A stretch of 64,000 bases of DNA from Aquimarina pacifica (GCF_000520955.1 NZ_JACC01000014.1:62001-126000); one strand, 5' to 3'. Shown: positions 6,964 to 16,645, counted from the first letter of the stretch. The notes: generated from the sequence alone by a model not told the origin. Numbers and translations: made by a program.

Positions 6964-9900
6964 TTACTCTTCTTCAATAGGCTTTAGATTATCATTAGAA
7001 TTTCGATCGATTAATTTATTATATGGATCGACACCTGCCTTAAGAGGTTTTTTATCCGTAATTATTGTGAATGTGTTTTCACCTGGTTTCAGCCATTTTC
7101 GTTGTAAATAATATGGGTTTTTAAGAGGGACTTCCTGATCATCCACAATATCCTCACCAAAAAGGCCGATTTCTATATAATTACTTTTGTTATCAGTGCG
7201 CTCTTCCTTACCGGTATCGTCGTAATATATTTTTTTAGAATCTACGGTAAATGTAGTTTCGAATGTACCGTTTTTGAGCGCCTTGGTTTTTCCTGATAGC
7301 ACTCTGTTTTCGTACAGTACAATTTTTTTGAATCCATCCTCTACTGCGTATTTTAGAGAATCGGGAGCTACTCGGTAGATTACGTCATATAGATTTTCTG
7401 ATGTGGGGTATACTCCTTTCTCAAAGTTTTTGTATTCATATAAAAAACTTTTTAGAGCACTGTTAATGCTATCTTCTCCTATTAAGTCTTGTAGTTCATA
7501 CATAACCATAGAACCTTTTCTATACCAGATATGCTGACCAGTTTCAACATTGATAAGAGACCTTTCGGGTTTAAAACTCAGTGCACGCTTTCTCAAATAG
7601 GCATCTAAAGAATATTTTAAGAAGTTCTTGATACCATTCTCTCCATATTGAGCTTTCATGGTCATTAATGAGGAATATTCTGCGAGGGTTTCTGCAATAA
7701 TATTGGCTCCCGTTGTTTTACTCGGAGAAACGATATGTCCCCACCATTGGTGCGCTACTTCATGAGCGGTAACTCTAAATGCGTAATTAAAGTCTTCTGC
7801 TTTATCAAAATTTGCGACAAATCCAAAATCTTCAGAATAAGGTATAGTAGTAACAAAAGATTGGGCAAAAGTAGCATGCGCAGGAAATTCTACAATTCGT
7901 ATTACAGAATTAGGATACTCATAAAAATTACGAGAACAGTAATCCAGAGCAACCTTTGTTCCTTCTATAAAATGTGATAGGTTGCGTTTGTGTTTTGGTG
8001 AATGATATAACTCGATAGCCACTTTTTTTCCTGTAGGAGAGGTCCAAGTTGATTTTTCTACATCATAGGTTGCCGATACCACATTAAAAAAAAGATCTGT
8101 TTGAGATTCTAATTTATAATTGTAATAGGCCCGGTTATTTTTGTTCCATTGTTTAATTAATTTTCCTGGTGCCAGCGCAATTTGATCTTCAGAAGTACTT
8201 ACTACGGCTTCAAAATTGATATAATTGGCATCTTCATTAAAAAGATTTTTCTTTAATGCCACAGAATCTGTTCTTGATGCAAGAATGTAATCTAATTTTT
8301 CTAAACCATATTTTGTTCGAACGCCATTATCAAATATCGCACGATCATAATGAAACCTTGGGAATATTGTACTATCGAAAAATGATCCATTATATAATAC
8401 CTGCGTCTCTTTGGTATTAGCAAAACCTTTGGTCTCTGCAATAACCTCTAAGGTAAGATTAGCAGTCTCTTGGGGCTCTAATCCTTTGGGTAATTTATAA
8501 AAATACACGCGATACACCGAATCAGATACTACAGGAGTAAGTGAAGTACCATTATAAATGACATTTGCTAATTTGGTTTCGGCTGTTGGGTATTGTATTT
8601 CTAGATACAATGTGTCAATTACGGTGTCGTGCGGGTTTACAATTTTGAAATCCCCTTTTGCAGTAACACTTCTGTTTTTAGGAAACACATCAATATATGC
8701 TTTAAGATCAGTTACTACTGGATGTGGCTTACCAATATATTTACGATATTTTTTTTCTGCGTCTGCGGCTACTTTTTCGGTAAAATTACCATCCTCTATC
8801 GTATTGAGTATTTTAAGGTTGTAATAACTATATCCTGTAACGCCCAAAAAAGCGACCAATATGGTAACCAATGCAATACTGGTTTTGGTATTGAATCGTT
8901 GCTTAGCTAAAGAAAGTCGCTCATTGATACCGCTAAAAAATCCACGGATCCAAAAGACTTTTCCTAGAATCATTAATATAGCGGTCATGAGTACCCAATA
9001 TAAATTTAGCAAAATGATTCCTGTTAAGTAATGCCCAAAACCATTAAGGTCACTAATAAAAAACGGAGTTGTATTTCCGAAGATTAACATAGGGTTACTG
9101 CTTTTGAAAGCAAAAGTAACGAGCAGAGGTAATCCTATGTAGAGTAATATTGCAATAAAATGACCTAAAAACTTATTGTTACACAGCACATGCACAAAGA
9201 AAGCTAACAAAATAGTCATAATGTATGACGGAAATATAATCACAAAATTATAGACCAGATACATGTCTAATTCGAATAGAAAATAACCATTAAATATTTG
9301 AAACAAAATACCAATAACAATATTTGCCAGGATAAGAACTATTGAAACAGCAAGTAAGGATATGATTTTTGAGAAATATAAACTTGAATTATTGATTGGC
9401 AATGCATCATAAAAAGTAAAAGTTTTGTTTTTGCGTGTACGATGTACCGCTTCACCAGAATATATGATCAGAATTATTGTAGAAAGCAAAGTAATTCCTC
9501 CAGAAATGTATTTTACCATATAACGAGTGATCGGCAGGTTAGGAGTACCATACGTTTTATTTGCCATAAAAACAGTAATTAGTGATATGATAATTCCTAT
9601 TAGTAAAAGGATATTAAAAACAGGGTCTTTTACGATAGATAAAAATTCAATTTTACTTAATGACCATAAATTCTGACGTTCTGTTTTTTTAGAAAATACC
9701 TGTTGTATAGAGGTGATCAACGATGGCTTATAAATATCAGAACTCATTTTTCCTCCTTTTTTCTTCGAAAGCAAAAACTTTTTGTAGTTAAATCTAAAAA
9801 GTGTGATCAGAAAAAAGAAAACCCCAACAGTCAACCACAGCATTCTGTTGAGTAGAAATTTACCATAAATAGGTAGCTGGTTCGCATTTAATTCATTAAT

Positions 9901-10566
9901 AGACCAATATTTTTTTACGAATGTAAAAGCTCGACTGCCAAAGGGATCTAAATAAATGCTCAACCATTGGTTCTCAAAATCCCCCAATAAGCTTCCGGCA
10001 ATACTGTTTAATAAAAACAAGGTAATTCCTCCTAGATATATAATGGACATTTTTTTAAAAAAAGCCATCAAACAAAAGAATAAAGAACCTATTAAAAACG
10101 CATTGATCTGTAGTATAAATATGAACGGCAGGAGATAGGACGTGATATTAAAATCATCATAGGTCCCATAATCAGGACGATCTAGAAAATCTCCAATTCC
10201 GAAACCAATAATGGCCCCGAGTACGATAAAAAGATTTAATAAAGAAGTAATCGTAAAACTACCCAAAAAACGACCTAAAACATATGATTTTTGTTTGATC
10301 GGAAAGGTAAAGTATGTTTGAGCAGTTTTATGATCCTGATCCCGAAAAATAGGAACCCCCATTATGGCTGCATAAAAGAAAATTGAAATGACAGATATAC
10401 CCGTGATAACGGTAACAATTGTACTAGGGCTATTGACAAATTGAGCCGTTCCGGATTTCTGAAAAACCGAAAATAAAATAGCAATTGTCAACCCTAGGGC
10501 CATATAGATCCAAGTGACAGGTCTTTTGAGACGATACTGTAGTTCGAATAAAAATATTTCTTTCAT
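6964..10566 (-). CDS. ABC transporter permease fused to an M1 family aminopeptidase
   Basis: 1200 residues. The first ~600 contain two ABC-2 type permease units, each with about six membrane segments (starts near M-K-E-I-F-L-F-E-L-Q-Y-R and W-S-L-S-K-I-E-F). The C-terminal ~550 residues are an M1 metallopeptidase: HEVAHQWWG (zinc motif HExxH) at ~934-942 and the third zinc ligand Glu in N-I-I-A-E-T-L-A-E-Y about 18 residues later. The peptidase should face the periplasm, beside the export pore. It is the second gene of a pair, 2 bases after the ATPase stop. This fusion is known in Bacteroidota; its substrate is unknown. It could handle peptides, but a link to the neighbouring precursor array is only positional. 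Confidence 0.9.
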   Translation of the reverse strand: MKEIFLFELQYRLKRPVTWIYMALGLTIAILFSVFQKSGTAQFVNSPSTIVTVITGISVISIFFYAAIMGVPIFRDQDHKTAQTYFTFPIKQKSYVLGRFLGSFTITSLLNLFIVLGAIIGFGIGDFLDRPDYGTYDDFNITSYLLPFIFILQINAFLIGSLFFCLMAFFKKMSIIYLGGITLFLLNSIAGSLLGDFENQWLSIYLDPFGSRAFTFVKKYWSINELNANQLPIYGKFLLNRMLWLTVGVFFFLITLFRFNYKKFLLSKKKGGKMSSDIYKPSLITSIQQVFSKKTERQNLWSLSKIEFLSIVKDPVFNILLLIGIIISLITVFMANKTYGTPNLPITRYMVKYISGGITLLSTIILIIYSGEAVHRTRKNKTFTFYDALPINNSSLYFSKIISLLAVSIVLILANIVIGILFQIFNGYFLFELDMYLVYNFVIIFPSYIMTILLAFFVHVLCNNKFLGHFIAILLYIGLPLLVTFAFKSSNPMLIFGNTTPFFISDLNGFGHYLTGIILLNLYWVLMTAILMILGKVFWIRGFFSGINERLSLAKQRFNTKTSIALVTILVAFLGVTGYSYYNLKILNTIEDGNFTEKVAADAEKKYRKYIGKPHPVVTDLKAYIDVFPKNRSVTAKGDFKIVNPHDTVIDTLYLEIQYPTAETKLANVIYNGTSLTPVVSDSVYRVYFYKLPKGLEPQETANLTLEVIAETKGFANTKETQVLYNGSFFDSTIFPRFHYDRAIFDNGVRTKYGLEKLDYILASRTDSVALKKNLFNEDANYINFEAVVSTSEDQIALAPGKLIKQWNKNNRAYYNYKLESQTDLFFNVVSATYDVEKSTWTSPTGKKVAIELYHSPKHKRNLSHFIEGTKVALDYCSRNFYEYPNSVIRIVEFPAHATFAQSFVTTIPYSEDFGFVANFDKAEDFNYAFRVTAHEVAHQWWGHIVSPSKTTGANIIAETLAEYSSLMTMKAQYGENGIKNFLKYSLDAYLRKRALSFKPERSLINVETGQHIWYRKGSMVMYELQDLIGEDSINSALKSFLYEYKNFEKGVYPTSENLYDVIYRVAPDSLKYAVEDGFKKIVLYENRVLSGKTKALKNGTFETTFTVDSKKIYYDDTGKEERTDNKSNYIEIGLFGEDIVDDQEVPLKNPYYLQRKWLKPGENTFTIITDKKPLKAGVDPYNKLIDRNSNDNLKPIEEE

Positions 10567-10568
10567 AG

Positions 10569-11450
10569 TTATGCCTCTTGATTTTGTTTTTGACCAATGC
10601 TGTAGAAGTAAAAATCTTCGAGGTTATTAGTCATTAATTCAAACCCTTCTCCTGGATTACTGGTACTATGAATATTGATATTTAATTTTCCTCCTCTCAA
10701 GTAATTGGTAAGCACTGTATAGTCTTTTTCATACTGCGCTAGTTCTGATTTTTGGATATGTTTTCTATAAATAGTTCCATTCAATCTATCTGATAATTCT
10801 TGGGGATGTCCTTGCACCAAAATTTTACCCTCATTAAAAACAGCCATATTTTGACATAAATTCGTCACATCATCGACAATATGGGTGCTAAGAATAACCA
10901 CTGCATTTTCACCAAGTTCACTTAGTAAATTATGAAAACGATTACGTTCGAGAGGGTCTAATCCTGCCGTAGGTTCATCAACAATAATAAGTTTGGGATT
11001 GCCAATTAAGGCTTGAGCGATACCAAAACGTTGTCGCATACCCCCAGAGTAATCTCCCAAGTTTCGGTTTCTTACTTTATATAAGTTTACCTTATTTAAT
11101 AAATCAGCGACATATCCTTTTCTCTCGGCTGCATTATGTATTCCCTTTACTTTGGCAATGTGATTAAGCATCATTTCTGCAGATACTTTTGGGTAAACAC
11201 CAAAATCCTGAGGGAGATAGCCCAATATTTTCCTTAACTCTTCGGGTTGTTTAAATACATTAATACCATCAAATTCGATACTCCCCGAATCAGCAAGCTG
11301 TAGGCTTGCAATTGTTCTCATTAATGTAGATTTTCCCGCGCCATTAGGGCCTAAGAGACCAAACATACCATTTTCTAGTGTTAGATTTACAGTATTCAAG
11401 GCTTGAGTACCATTTGGGTATGTTTTGTTAAGGTCCTTTATTATAAGCAT
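10569..11450 (-). CDS. ABC transporter ATP-binding protein
   Basis: 293 residues with Walker A GPNGAGKST near residue 35, a Q-loop at L-P-Q-D-F-G, the signature Y-S-G-G-M-R-Q-R, Walker B L-I-I-V-D-E-P-T-A-G-L-D and the switch His in S-T-H-I-V. It is the nucleotide-binding subunit of the exporter whose permease-peptidase fusion follows 2 bases downstream. The last ~70 residues are an accessory C-terminal extension common in ABC-2 type ATPases. Start ATG at 11450. Expected to sit on the cytoplasmic face and drive export by ATP hydrolysis. Confidence 0.95.
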   Translation of the reverse strand: MLIIKDLNKTYPNGTQALNTVNLTLENGMFGLLGPNGAGKSTLMRTIASLQLADSGSIEFDGINVFKQPEELRKILGYLPQDFGVYPKVSAEMMLNHIAKVKGIHNAAERKGYVADLLNKVNLYKVRNRNLGDYSGGMRQRFGIAQALIGNPKLIIVDEPTAGLDPLERNRFHNLLSELGENAVVILSTHIVDDVTNLCQNMAVFNEGKILVQGHPQELSDRLNGTIYRKHIQKSELAQYEKDYTVLTNYLRGGKLNINIHSTSNPGEGFELMTNNLEDFYFYSIGQKQNQEA

Positions 11451-11743
11451 ATGTTTAGAATTTGCCGATTAATTGTTTTTTAATGTTAGTACAGAATGTT
11501 AATAATTCGTTACACCAAAACAAAGAAAAAAAACTATATGATATAAATGGTACTCTTTATAAATACAAAATATAGAACGACACACTCTAGGTGTAGTAAA
11601 AAACTAAAAATAGAATATCGCTTTAGGATAGAAGTCAATTTTACTTTTTATTCCCACAATTGCAACCTTAAAGTGCCGAAAAAGGATATGTCAATAATAG
11701 ATATATGAGTATCTTTACGATTATAAAATTTTATAAATCAGTA

Positions 11744-12718
11744 ATGCAACAACTTCGTAGAAATAGAAGATTAAGAACGAATGAAGCTATTCGTTCGTTA
11801 GTGAGAGAACATACCATTACACCAAATGATTTTTTGGTGCCACTTTTTGTAGTAGAAGGCAAAGGGATAAAAGAAGAAATTATGTCTATGCCGGGGTATT
11901 ACAGATACAGCTTAGATTTATTGGTTAAAGAAGTAAAAGAACTTTGGTCTCTGGGTGTTAAATCGGTTCTGCTTTTTGTAAAAGTACCCGATAATCTCAA
12001 GGATAATAAAGGAACAGAAGCATTAAATCCTGATGGACTTATGCAGCGTGCGATCAAAACAGTCAAAGAGGCGAGTCCTGAGATGCTGGTAATGACAGAT
12101 GTTGCTTTAGACCCATTCTCATCGTATGGTCATGATGGTATTGTTGAGAACGGGTATATTGTAAATGATCAAACTTGCGATGTATTGGCACAAATGTCAT
12201 TATCTCATGCACAAGCCGGAGCAGATTTTGTTGCACCAAGCGATATGATGGACGGTAGGGTCTTGGCAATTAGAGAACTTTTAGAAAAAGAGAATTATAA
12301 GAATACAGGTATTATGAGTTATAGTGCCAAGTACGCTTCTGCATTTTATGGTCCGTTTAGAGATGCGCTAGATTCTGCACCGGGGTTTGGGGATAAGAAG
12401 ACATATCAAATGGATTTTGCAAATCGAGATGAAGCCATTAAAGAAACACTCATCGATATAGAGGAGGGAGCAGATATTGTGATGGTAAAACCCGGGTTAT
12501 GTTATCTAGATCTCGTAAGGGATGTAAGAGATGCCGTCGATGTACCAGTTGCAGTATATCAGGTAAGCGGAGAATATGCGATGCTCAAGGCTGCTGCAGA
12601 AAAAGGATGGTTAGATCATGATGCCGTGATGCTAGAACAGATTATGGCTTTTAAGAGGGCAGGAGCCCATATAATTGCCAGTTATTTTGCTAAAGATGTA
12701 ATTAAGCTTTTGAGTTAA
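11744..12718 (+). CDS. hemB: Delta-aminolevulinic acid dehydratase (porphobilinogen synthase)
   Basis: Condenses two 5-aminolevulinate molecules to porphobilinogen, the second common step of tetrapyrrole synthesis. The Schiff-base lysines are visible in M-S-Y-S-A-K-Y (~196) and V-M-V-K-P-G (~249). The metal-site region D-V-A-L-D-P-F-S-S-Y-G-H-D-G has the Cys-poor, Mg-dependent form rather than the zinc triad. An upstream in-frame ATG at 11705 would add 13 residues; the Met at 11744 gives the usual ~324-residue length and starts right at the conserved R-R-N-R-R-L-R, so I chose it. A TerB-like gene and a cytochrome c gene follow closely in the same direction, consistent with a haem theme. Confidence 0.96.
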   Translation: MQQLRRNRRLRTNEAIRSLVREHTITPNDFLVPLFVVEGKGIKEEIMSMPGYYRYSLDLLVKEVKELWSLGVKSVLLFVKVPDNLKDNKGTEALNPDGLMQRAIKTVKEASPEMLVMTDVALDPFSSYGHDGIVENGYIVNDQTCDVLAQMSLSHAQAGADFVAPSDMMDGRVLAIRELLEKENYKNTGIMSYSAKYASAFYGPFRDALDSAPGFGDKKTYQMDFANRDEAIKETLIDIEEGADIVMVKPGLCYLDLVRDVRDAVDVPVAVYQVSGEYAMLKAAAEKGWLDHDAVMLEQIMAFKRAGAHIIASYFAKDVIKLLS

Positions 12719-12737
12719 GATCATAAAAATCACTCGT

Positions 12738-13124
12738 ATGGTAAGTAAAGATAGGTTGTATCAAACATTTGGAGAATTATTGTACGTAATTGCAATGAGT
12801 GACGGGGTTATCAATAAGGAAGAGATTAATGTATTAGAAGAAATACTAAAATCACATCCTAGAGGGGAAGAAATAAAATGGTCATTCGATTACGAAAATG
12901 AGCATAGTACCGATATTGAAACCCTTTATAAAAAGGTCATCGAAGTATTTTCTGACCATGGACCAGATCACGAGTATGATTTTATGATTTTTGCCCTCAC
13001 CAAAGTTGCCGAAGCAAGTGATGGAGTGCATGACAATGAAAAAAAAGTAATTACCAATTTCTCTAAGGATTTATTACAACGGTTTAAAAGTGATATCGAA
13101 AAAATTAAAGAAAAATATAATTAA
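12738..13124 (+). CDS. TerB-like helical protein
   Basis: 128-residue soluble protein. It resembles the TerB / DjlA N-terminal fold: the paired acidic pattern M-S-D-G-V-I-N-K-E-E-I (residues ~20-30) recurs as A-S-D-G-V-H-D-N-E-K-K (~95-105), typical of this metal-linked helical family. It starts 19 bases after hemB and ends 17 bases before the cytochrome gene, so co-transcription is likely. Family members are associated with tellurite or stress response, or with undefined membrane-associated roles; no specific function can be assigned. Confidence 0.7.
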   Translation: MVSKDRLYQTFGELLYVIAMSDGVINKEEINVLEEILKSHPRGEEIKWSFDYENEHSTDIETLYKKVIEVFSDHGPDHEYDFMIFALTKVAEASDGVHDNEKKVITNFSKDLLQRFKSDIEKIKEKYN

Positions 13125-13141
13125 TCCTAATTTGTTATAAA

Positions 13142-13546
13142 ATGCGAAATATATGTATGTTTTTGGCAGGAATAGGCATATTCTTGGTTAGTTGTCAATC
13201 CGAAAAGAAGGAAAAAGAAGAAATCACTATTGGCACAGAAAAGAAGGAAATAGCCCCTGTTGATTTAGGAAAAAAAATATTTAATACCAAAGGGAAATGT
13301 TACACTTGCCATAAAACTAATAAAAAATCAATAGGCCCATCAGTAGTAGATATTGTAAAGATATATAACGACCAAAATGCAGATTTAATCGCATTTTTAA
13401 AACAGGAAGCTGATCCAATAGTAGATCCAGAAAATTATGCGGTAATGAAAACTAATTTTGCATTAATAAAGAACTTCACTTTAGAAGAATTAGAAGCACT
13501 AAAAATATATATGGAAGAAATCGGAAGTGCTCCTGACACAAAATGA
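13142..13546 (+). CDS. Lipoprotein cytochrome c
   Basis: 134 residues. The signal peptide has a lipobox (F-L-V-S-C, Cys19), followed by a charged Lys/Glu linker and then a class I cytochrome c domain. C-Y-T-C-H binds haem covalently, K-K-S-I-G-P-S follows as in small monohaem cytochromes, and the Met in Y-A-V-M-K-T-N-F is the likely sixth haem ligand. Predicted to be anchored in the periplasm or outer membrane and to shuttle electrons. Last gene of the hemB-TerB-like-cytochrome run, followed by a strong terminator. Confidence 0.9.
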   Translation: MRNICMFLAGIGIFLVSCQSEKKEKEEITIGTEKKEIAPVDLGKKIFNTKGKCYTCHKTNKKSIGPSVVDIVKIYNDQNADLIAFLKQEADPIVDPENYAVMKTNFALIKNFTLEELEALKIYMEEIGSAPDTK

Positions 13547-13550
13547 GTTC

Positions 13551-13587
13551 AAAAACCGAATCTCTTGATGAGATCCGGTTTTTTTGA
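13551..13587 (+). terminator. Rho-independent terminator after the cytochrome gene
   Basis: AAAAACCGAATCTC - TTGAT - GAGATCCGGTTTTTTT: a ~13-base stem with one bulge and a strong T-run, 5 bases past the stop codon. It ends the hemB-TerB-like-cytochrome unit. Confidence 0.9.
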
Positions 13588-13626
13588 AACATCAATTTTT
13601 TAAAACCTTTTGAAAATAGGTGTTTT

Positions 13627-14313
13627 TTATAATTCAGGATATTCGCAATCAGAATATTGTTCTGTAGCTACTAGATTTCTTATGTCATATCCTTGCTTAA
13701 TAAGGTTGATTAAGATCCCCACAACCGCAATTTTTTGTTTGAAAGTTTCAATACGAGGAGTACGGCTAAGAATAAATAGTGTTTCTCTGCTAGGACCACT
13801 AACTACAGAAAAATCGTAAGGTGTTTCATTATTAAAAGATACCAAATCAATAATCCAATAGTCTGATGAGACAGGCCCAAGAAATAAGTCAAATTTTGCA
13901 TTGCTTGTAGTATCTGCAACAAGAGCAGTACCATTAATAGAACTTGTATTTCCTGTCGTTGCCAAAATACAATTATTAAATACGCTAACTCCGCCTTCTA
14001 TAGAGGTATAATCAGCAGTAGTACAGTTGCAATTTTGACTAAAAAAATTTGGAAAACTAGCAATCTCATACCAACGACCTGGGTAACGACTTAAGTCTAC
14101 GTGGTCTACTGTTTCGACAGGCCCAAAAGTCTTAGAAGTTACTATGGGTTCTTTTTCTAAGGCTTCTTTAATCAAATCATCAAAACCATTTATTGTAGCC
14201 GTTAATTCATTTTGAGAAAGAGATTCGATGCTATCGTTTTCGTTTTCACAAGAAACGCTAAATAAGCAAATAATACCAATGGCCAATACCGACCAGATTT
14301 GTGTGTGTTTCAT
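13627..14313 (-). CDS. Lipocalin-family lipoprotein (Blc-like)
   Basis: 228 residues with lipobox L-F-S-V-S-C (Cys22). The lipocalin signature G-R-W-Y-E-I-A-S-F-P is at ~84-93, then C-N-C-T-T-A-D-Y, with later beta strands containing D-Y-W-I-I-D-L and a final F-I-L-S-R-T-P-R motif as in bacterial Blc. Blc-type proteins bind fatty acids or lysophospholipids at the outer membrane. A ~60-residue linker precedes the barrel, which makes it longer than E. coli Blc. Transcribed alone. Its 5' leader (AACAAACTCAACAAAAATTA before ATG) resembles the leader of two secreted proteases further along. Confidence 0.88.
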   Translation of the reverse strand: MKHTQIWSVLAIGIICLFSVSCENENDSIESLSQNELTATINGFDDLIKEALEKEPIVTSKTFGPVETVDHVDLSRYPGRWYEIASFPNFFSQNCNCTTADYTSIEGGVSVFNNCILATTGNTSSINGTALVADTTSNAKFDLFLGPVSSDYWIIDLVSFNNETPYDFSVVSGPSRETLFILSRTPRIETFKQKIAVVGILINLIKQGYDIRNLVATEQYSDCEYPEL

Positions 14314-14669
14314 TAATTTTTGTTGAGTTTGTTAATAAATAATTACCTCTCAAATGTACTAGGATTTTGCAAAAAACAAATGGACGCAGCAAGATTATTG
14401 TGTAATAATAACATGACAATAACATAATTTTTTAACTCATTTAGTTGCATAAAATCATTTTTTTAATTAAAAAAAGAAATAATAATGAGTTATTCTTAGT
14501 AATTGTGATTTTGTAGTACCGGCAAGACAACCAAAGTTGCGAGATGTATTCGTAGGATACAAAAAGGATAGGGTCGATGTATCAAAAAAATAAAAGTATA
14601 TATTATTCTTTTCATTCTTTCAGAAATGCATCCTAAAATCCGTATTTTAGTCCCACATAAAATTTCAAA
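14314..14669. other. Intergenic region between divergent lipocalin and CNNM genes
   Basis: About 355 AT-rich bases containing the promoters of both divergent genes. The lipocalin 5' leader is at 14314-14333. No RNA gene, repeat or operator was recognised. Confidence 0.5.
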
Positions 14670-15755
14670 ATGACCTTATTAATTATTTACGCCGTATTGT
14701 CAATATTCTTTTCGTTTTTATGCTCGATACTTGAGGCAGTGCTACTAAGCGTTACACCAACTTATATTAATCTAAAGAAAAAAGAAAAAAAACCATACGC
14801 AAACACATTAGAAGAGTTAAAAAAAGACGTAGATCAACCTTTGATCGCCATTCTTACACTTAATACTATAGCCCATACAGTGGGAGCCATTTTGGTAGGG
14901 GTTCAGGCAGAGCAGTTACCATATAAATTTGAAATGTTTGGGATTAATGTTGTAGGGATTGTTTCTGCAATTATGACCTTATTAATCTTAGTGGTATCAG
15001 AGATTATTCCTAAAACCATAGGAGCTACCTATTGGAAACAATTAGGAAATTTTACTTCTAAAGCATTAATATTCCTAATTGCACCATTAAAGTATACCGG
15101 GATTCTATGGCTACTAAGACTAACTACAAAATTAATAGGAGGTAAAGGACATCATGGATCTGTTTTGAGCAGAGAAGATTTTACGGCCATGACTGATATC
15201 GCACAAGAAGAAGGTGTTTTTGAAGCTTCAGAATCTAAGGTAATAAAGAACCTTCTGAATTTTAAGGCAATTTTGGCCAAAAACATTATGACACCAAGAA
15301 GTGTTTTAAAAATTGAAAAAGAAGATCAAAGTGTTGCTGATTTTTTTGAGGCCAATAAGAAATTACGATTTTCGAGAATACCGCTCTTTACAGATAAACC
15401 TGATAATATCACAGGGTATGTTCTTAAAGATGAGGTGTATAAGGAAATGGCAGAAGATAATCACCAAAAGAAATTAGGAGACTTAAAAAGACCGATAATA
15501 GTAATAGATCGCAATATAGCGGTTCCCGATTTATTCGAAAAGTTTGTGGAGCAGCAAGAGCATTTGGCATTAGTAGTTGATGAATATGGATCGATAAGCG
15601 GGTTGGTTACTATGGAAGACGTAATAGAAACTTTGCTAGGTTTAGAAATTGTTGACGAGAGTGACACCGATACGAATATGCAGGATTTGGCTCGTAAGAA
15701 TTGGGAACATAGAGCAAGAAGACTCGGTATATTAGAAGAAGGTGAGGGAGAATGA
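14670..15755 (+). CDS. CNNM/CorC-type transporter with CBS pair
   Basis: 361 residues. Residues 1-175 are a CNNM (DUF21) membrane domain with three or four helices, including S-E-I-I-P-K-T-I-G-A, the conserved Pro-containing ion-binding helix. Residues ~200-330 are a CBS pair (I-M-T-P-R-S-V, then V-V-D-E-Y-G-S-I-S-G-L-V-T-M-E-D-V-I-E-T-L-L-G). There is no C-terminal CorC_HlyC domain, so it is a short version. Family members are linked to Mg/Co efflux; the older name hemolysin is misleading. Its stop overlaps the start of the next gene (ATGA), so the two are translationally coupled. Confidence 0.9.
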   Translation: MTLLIIYAVLSIFFSFLCSILEAVLLSVTPTYINLKKKEKKPYANTLEELKKDVDQPLIAILTLNTIAHTVGAILVGVQAEQLPYKFEMFGINVVGIVSAIMTLLILVVSEIIPKTIGATYWKQLGNFTSKALIFLIAPLKYTGILWLLRLTTKLIGGKGHHGSVLSREDFTAMTDIAQEEGVFEASESKVIKNLLNFKAILAKNIMTPRSVLKIEKEDQSVADFFEANKKLRFSRIPLFTDKPDNITGYVLKDEVYKEMAEDNHQKKLGDLKRPIIVIDRNIAVPDLFEKFVEQQEHLALVVDEYGSISGLVTMEDVIETLLGLEIVDESDTDTNMQDLARKNWEHRARRLGILEEGEGE

Positions 15756-16231
15756 TTGAATCCGTTTACATAGAAACGCCATTAGGAACAGCAACTATTG
15801 TAGGAGATGAAAATGGTATTTCTAGGGTTTCTGTCGCAGACATGGGAGCAGATAAGATTACGACCACAATTCCTATATATTTGCAAGATGCGGTATCTCA
15901 ATTACAAGAATATTTCAGAGGAGAACGAACAGTTTTTGAACTTTCTATAAATCCGCCAGGCACTGATTTTCAGAAAAAAGTTTGGGCAGAATTAGTAAAG
16001 ATACCTTTTGGTAAAACAGTTTCTTACCTTGATATTGCCAAAAGATTAGGAGACCCAAAGTCCATACGAGCTGCAGCTACCGCAAATGGAAAAAATCCGT
16101 TATGGATCATTGTTCCCTGTCATAGAGTAATCGGTAGTGATGGTTCTTTGACAGGATATGCTGGTGGTTTATGGAGGAAAAAATGGTTACTAGATCATGA
16201 AAGCTCCGCAAAGCAACAATCCTTGTTTTAA
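15752..16231 (+). CDS. ogt: Methylated-DNA--protein-cysteine S-methyltransferase
   Basis: 159 residues. It transfers alkyl groups from O6-alkylguanine in DNA to its own Cys123 in the P-C-H-R-V motif, a suicide repair reaction. Other conserved elements are F-Q-K-K-V-W, the helix-turn-helix S-Y-L-D-I-A-K-R-L-G with the arginine finger at S-I-R-A-A-A, and G-S-L-T-G-Y-A-G-G. The length is that of Ogt-type enzymes without the Ada regulator part. It overlaps the CNNM gene by 4 bases. Confidence 0.96.
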   Translation: MIESVYIETPLGTATIVGDENGISRVSVADMGADKITTTIPIYLQDAVSQLQEYFRGERTVFELSINPPGTDFQKKVWAELVKIPFGKTVSYLDIAKRLGDPKSIRAAATANGKNPLWIIVPCHRVIGSDGSLTGYAGGLWRKKWLLDHESSAKQQSLF

Positions 16232-16343
16232 ATAGAATTCTAAGACTTTTTTTAAAAAAAAAGGAATATAAAAAGTTACTAACGAGTACCCTAAGTTCGA
16301 TGGTTAGAACAGATAAATTGGGTTCGGTTACCGTTTTCTGTTA

Positions 16344-16635
16344 TCAATTCTTAGCCTTACTTATTTCTTCTGCCATCAATAATGCATTATAGGTGTTGAC
16401 GATCTTACCCAATTTAGAGAGTTCTGAGAACATTTTAGATAGTAGTATTAACACTTTTTCAAAAGCGTCTAAATAATATAGAAACTGCAGAAAGCTTATA
16501 ATAAAGAAAAACAGTGCTTTCTTTCCTTAGGGTCCTCTGGTTCAGAATAAATTTAATAAAAACTCCAACTTCGCGAAGTACTTGAATCGTTTTTTTAAGA
16601 TATTGAATAGATATATTGGCACTGAGATTCGACAT
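16344..16635 (-). pseudogene. Possible frameshifted small gene
   Basis: Two minus-strand frames abut. From the ATG at 16635 there are 58 codons (M-S-N-L-S-A-N-I-S-I-Q-Y-L-K-K-T, then Q-V-L-R-E-V-G-V) to a TGA at 16459. The +1 frame is open across the junction and runs, with residues D-A-F-E-K-V-L-I-L-L-S-K-M-F-S-E-L-S-K-L, to A-E-E-I-S-K-A-K-N and TGA at 16344. Joined, they would make a ~95-residue helical protein. The start lies only 11 bases past a terminator, leaving no room for a promoter, so I read this as a relic rather than a live gene. Family unknown. Nothing else was seen in 16232-16759 except the terminator at 16646. Confidence 0.35.
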
Positions 16636-16645
16636 AAACTAAAAT

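Noticed and set aside
8558-8910. Plus-strand frames inside the permease-peptidase gene
   Set aside because: They are antisense to a clear M1/ABC coding sequence and show no domain; overlap shadows.
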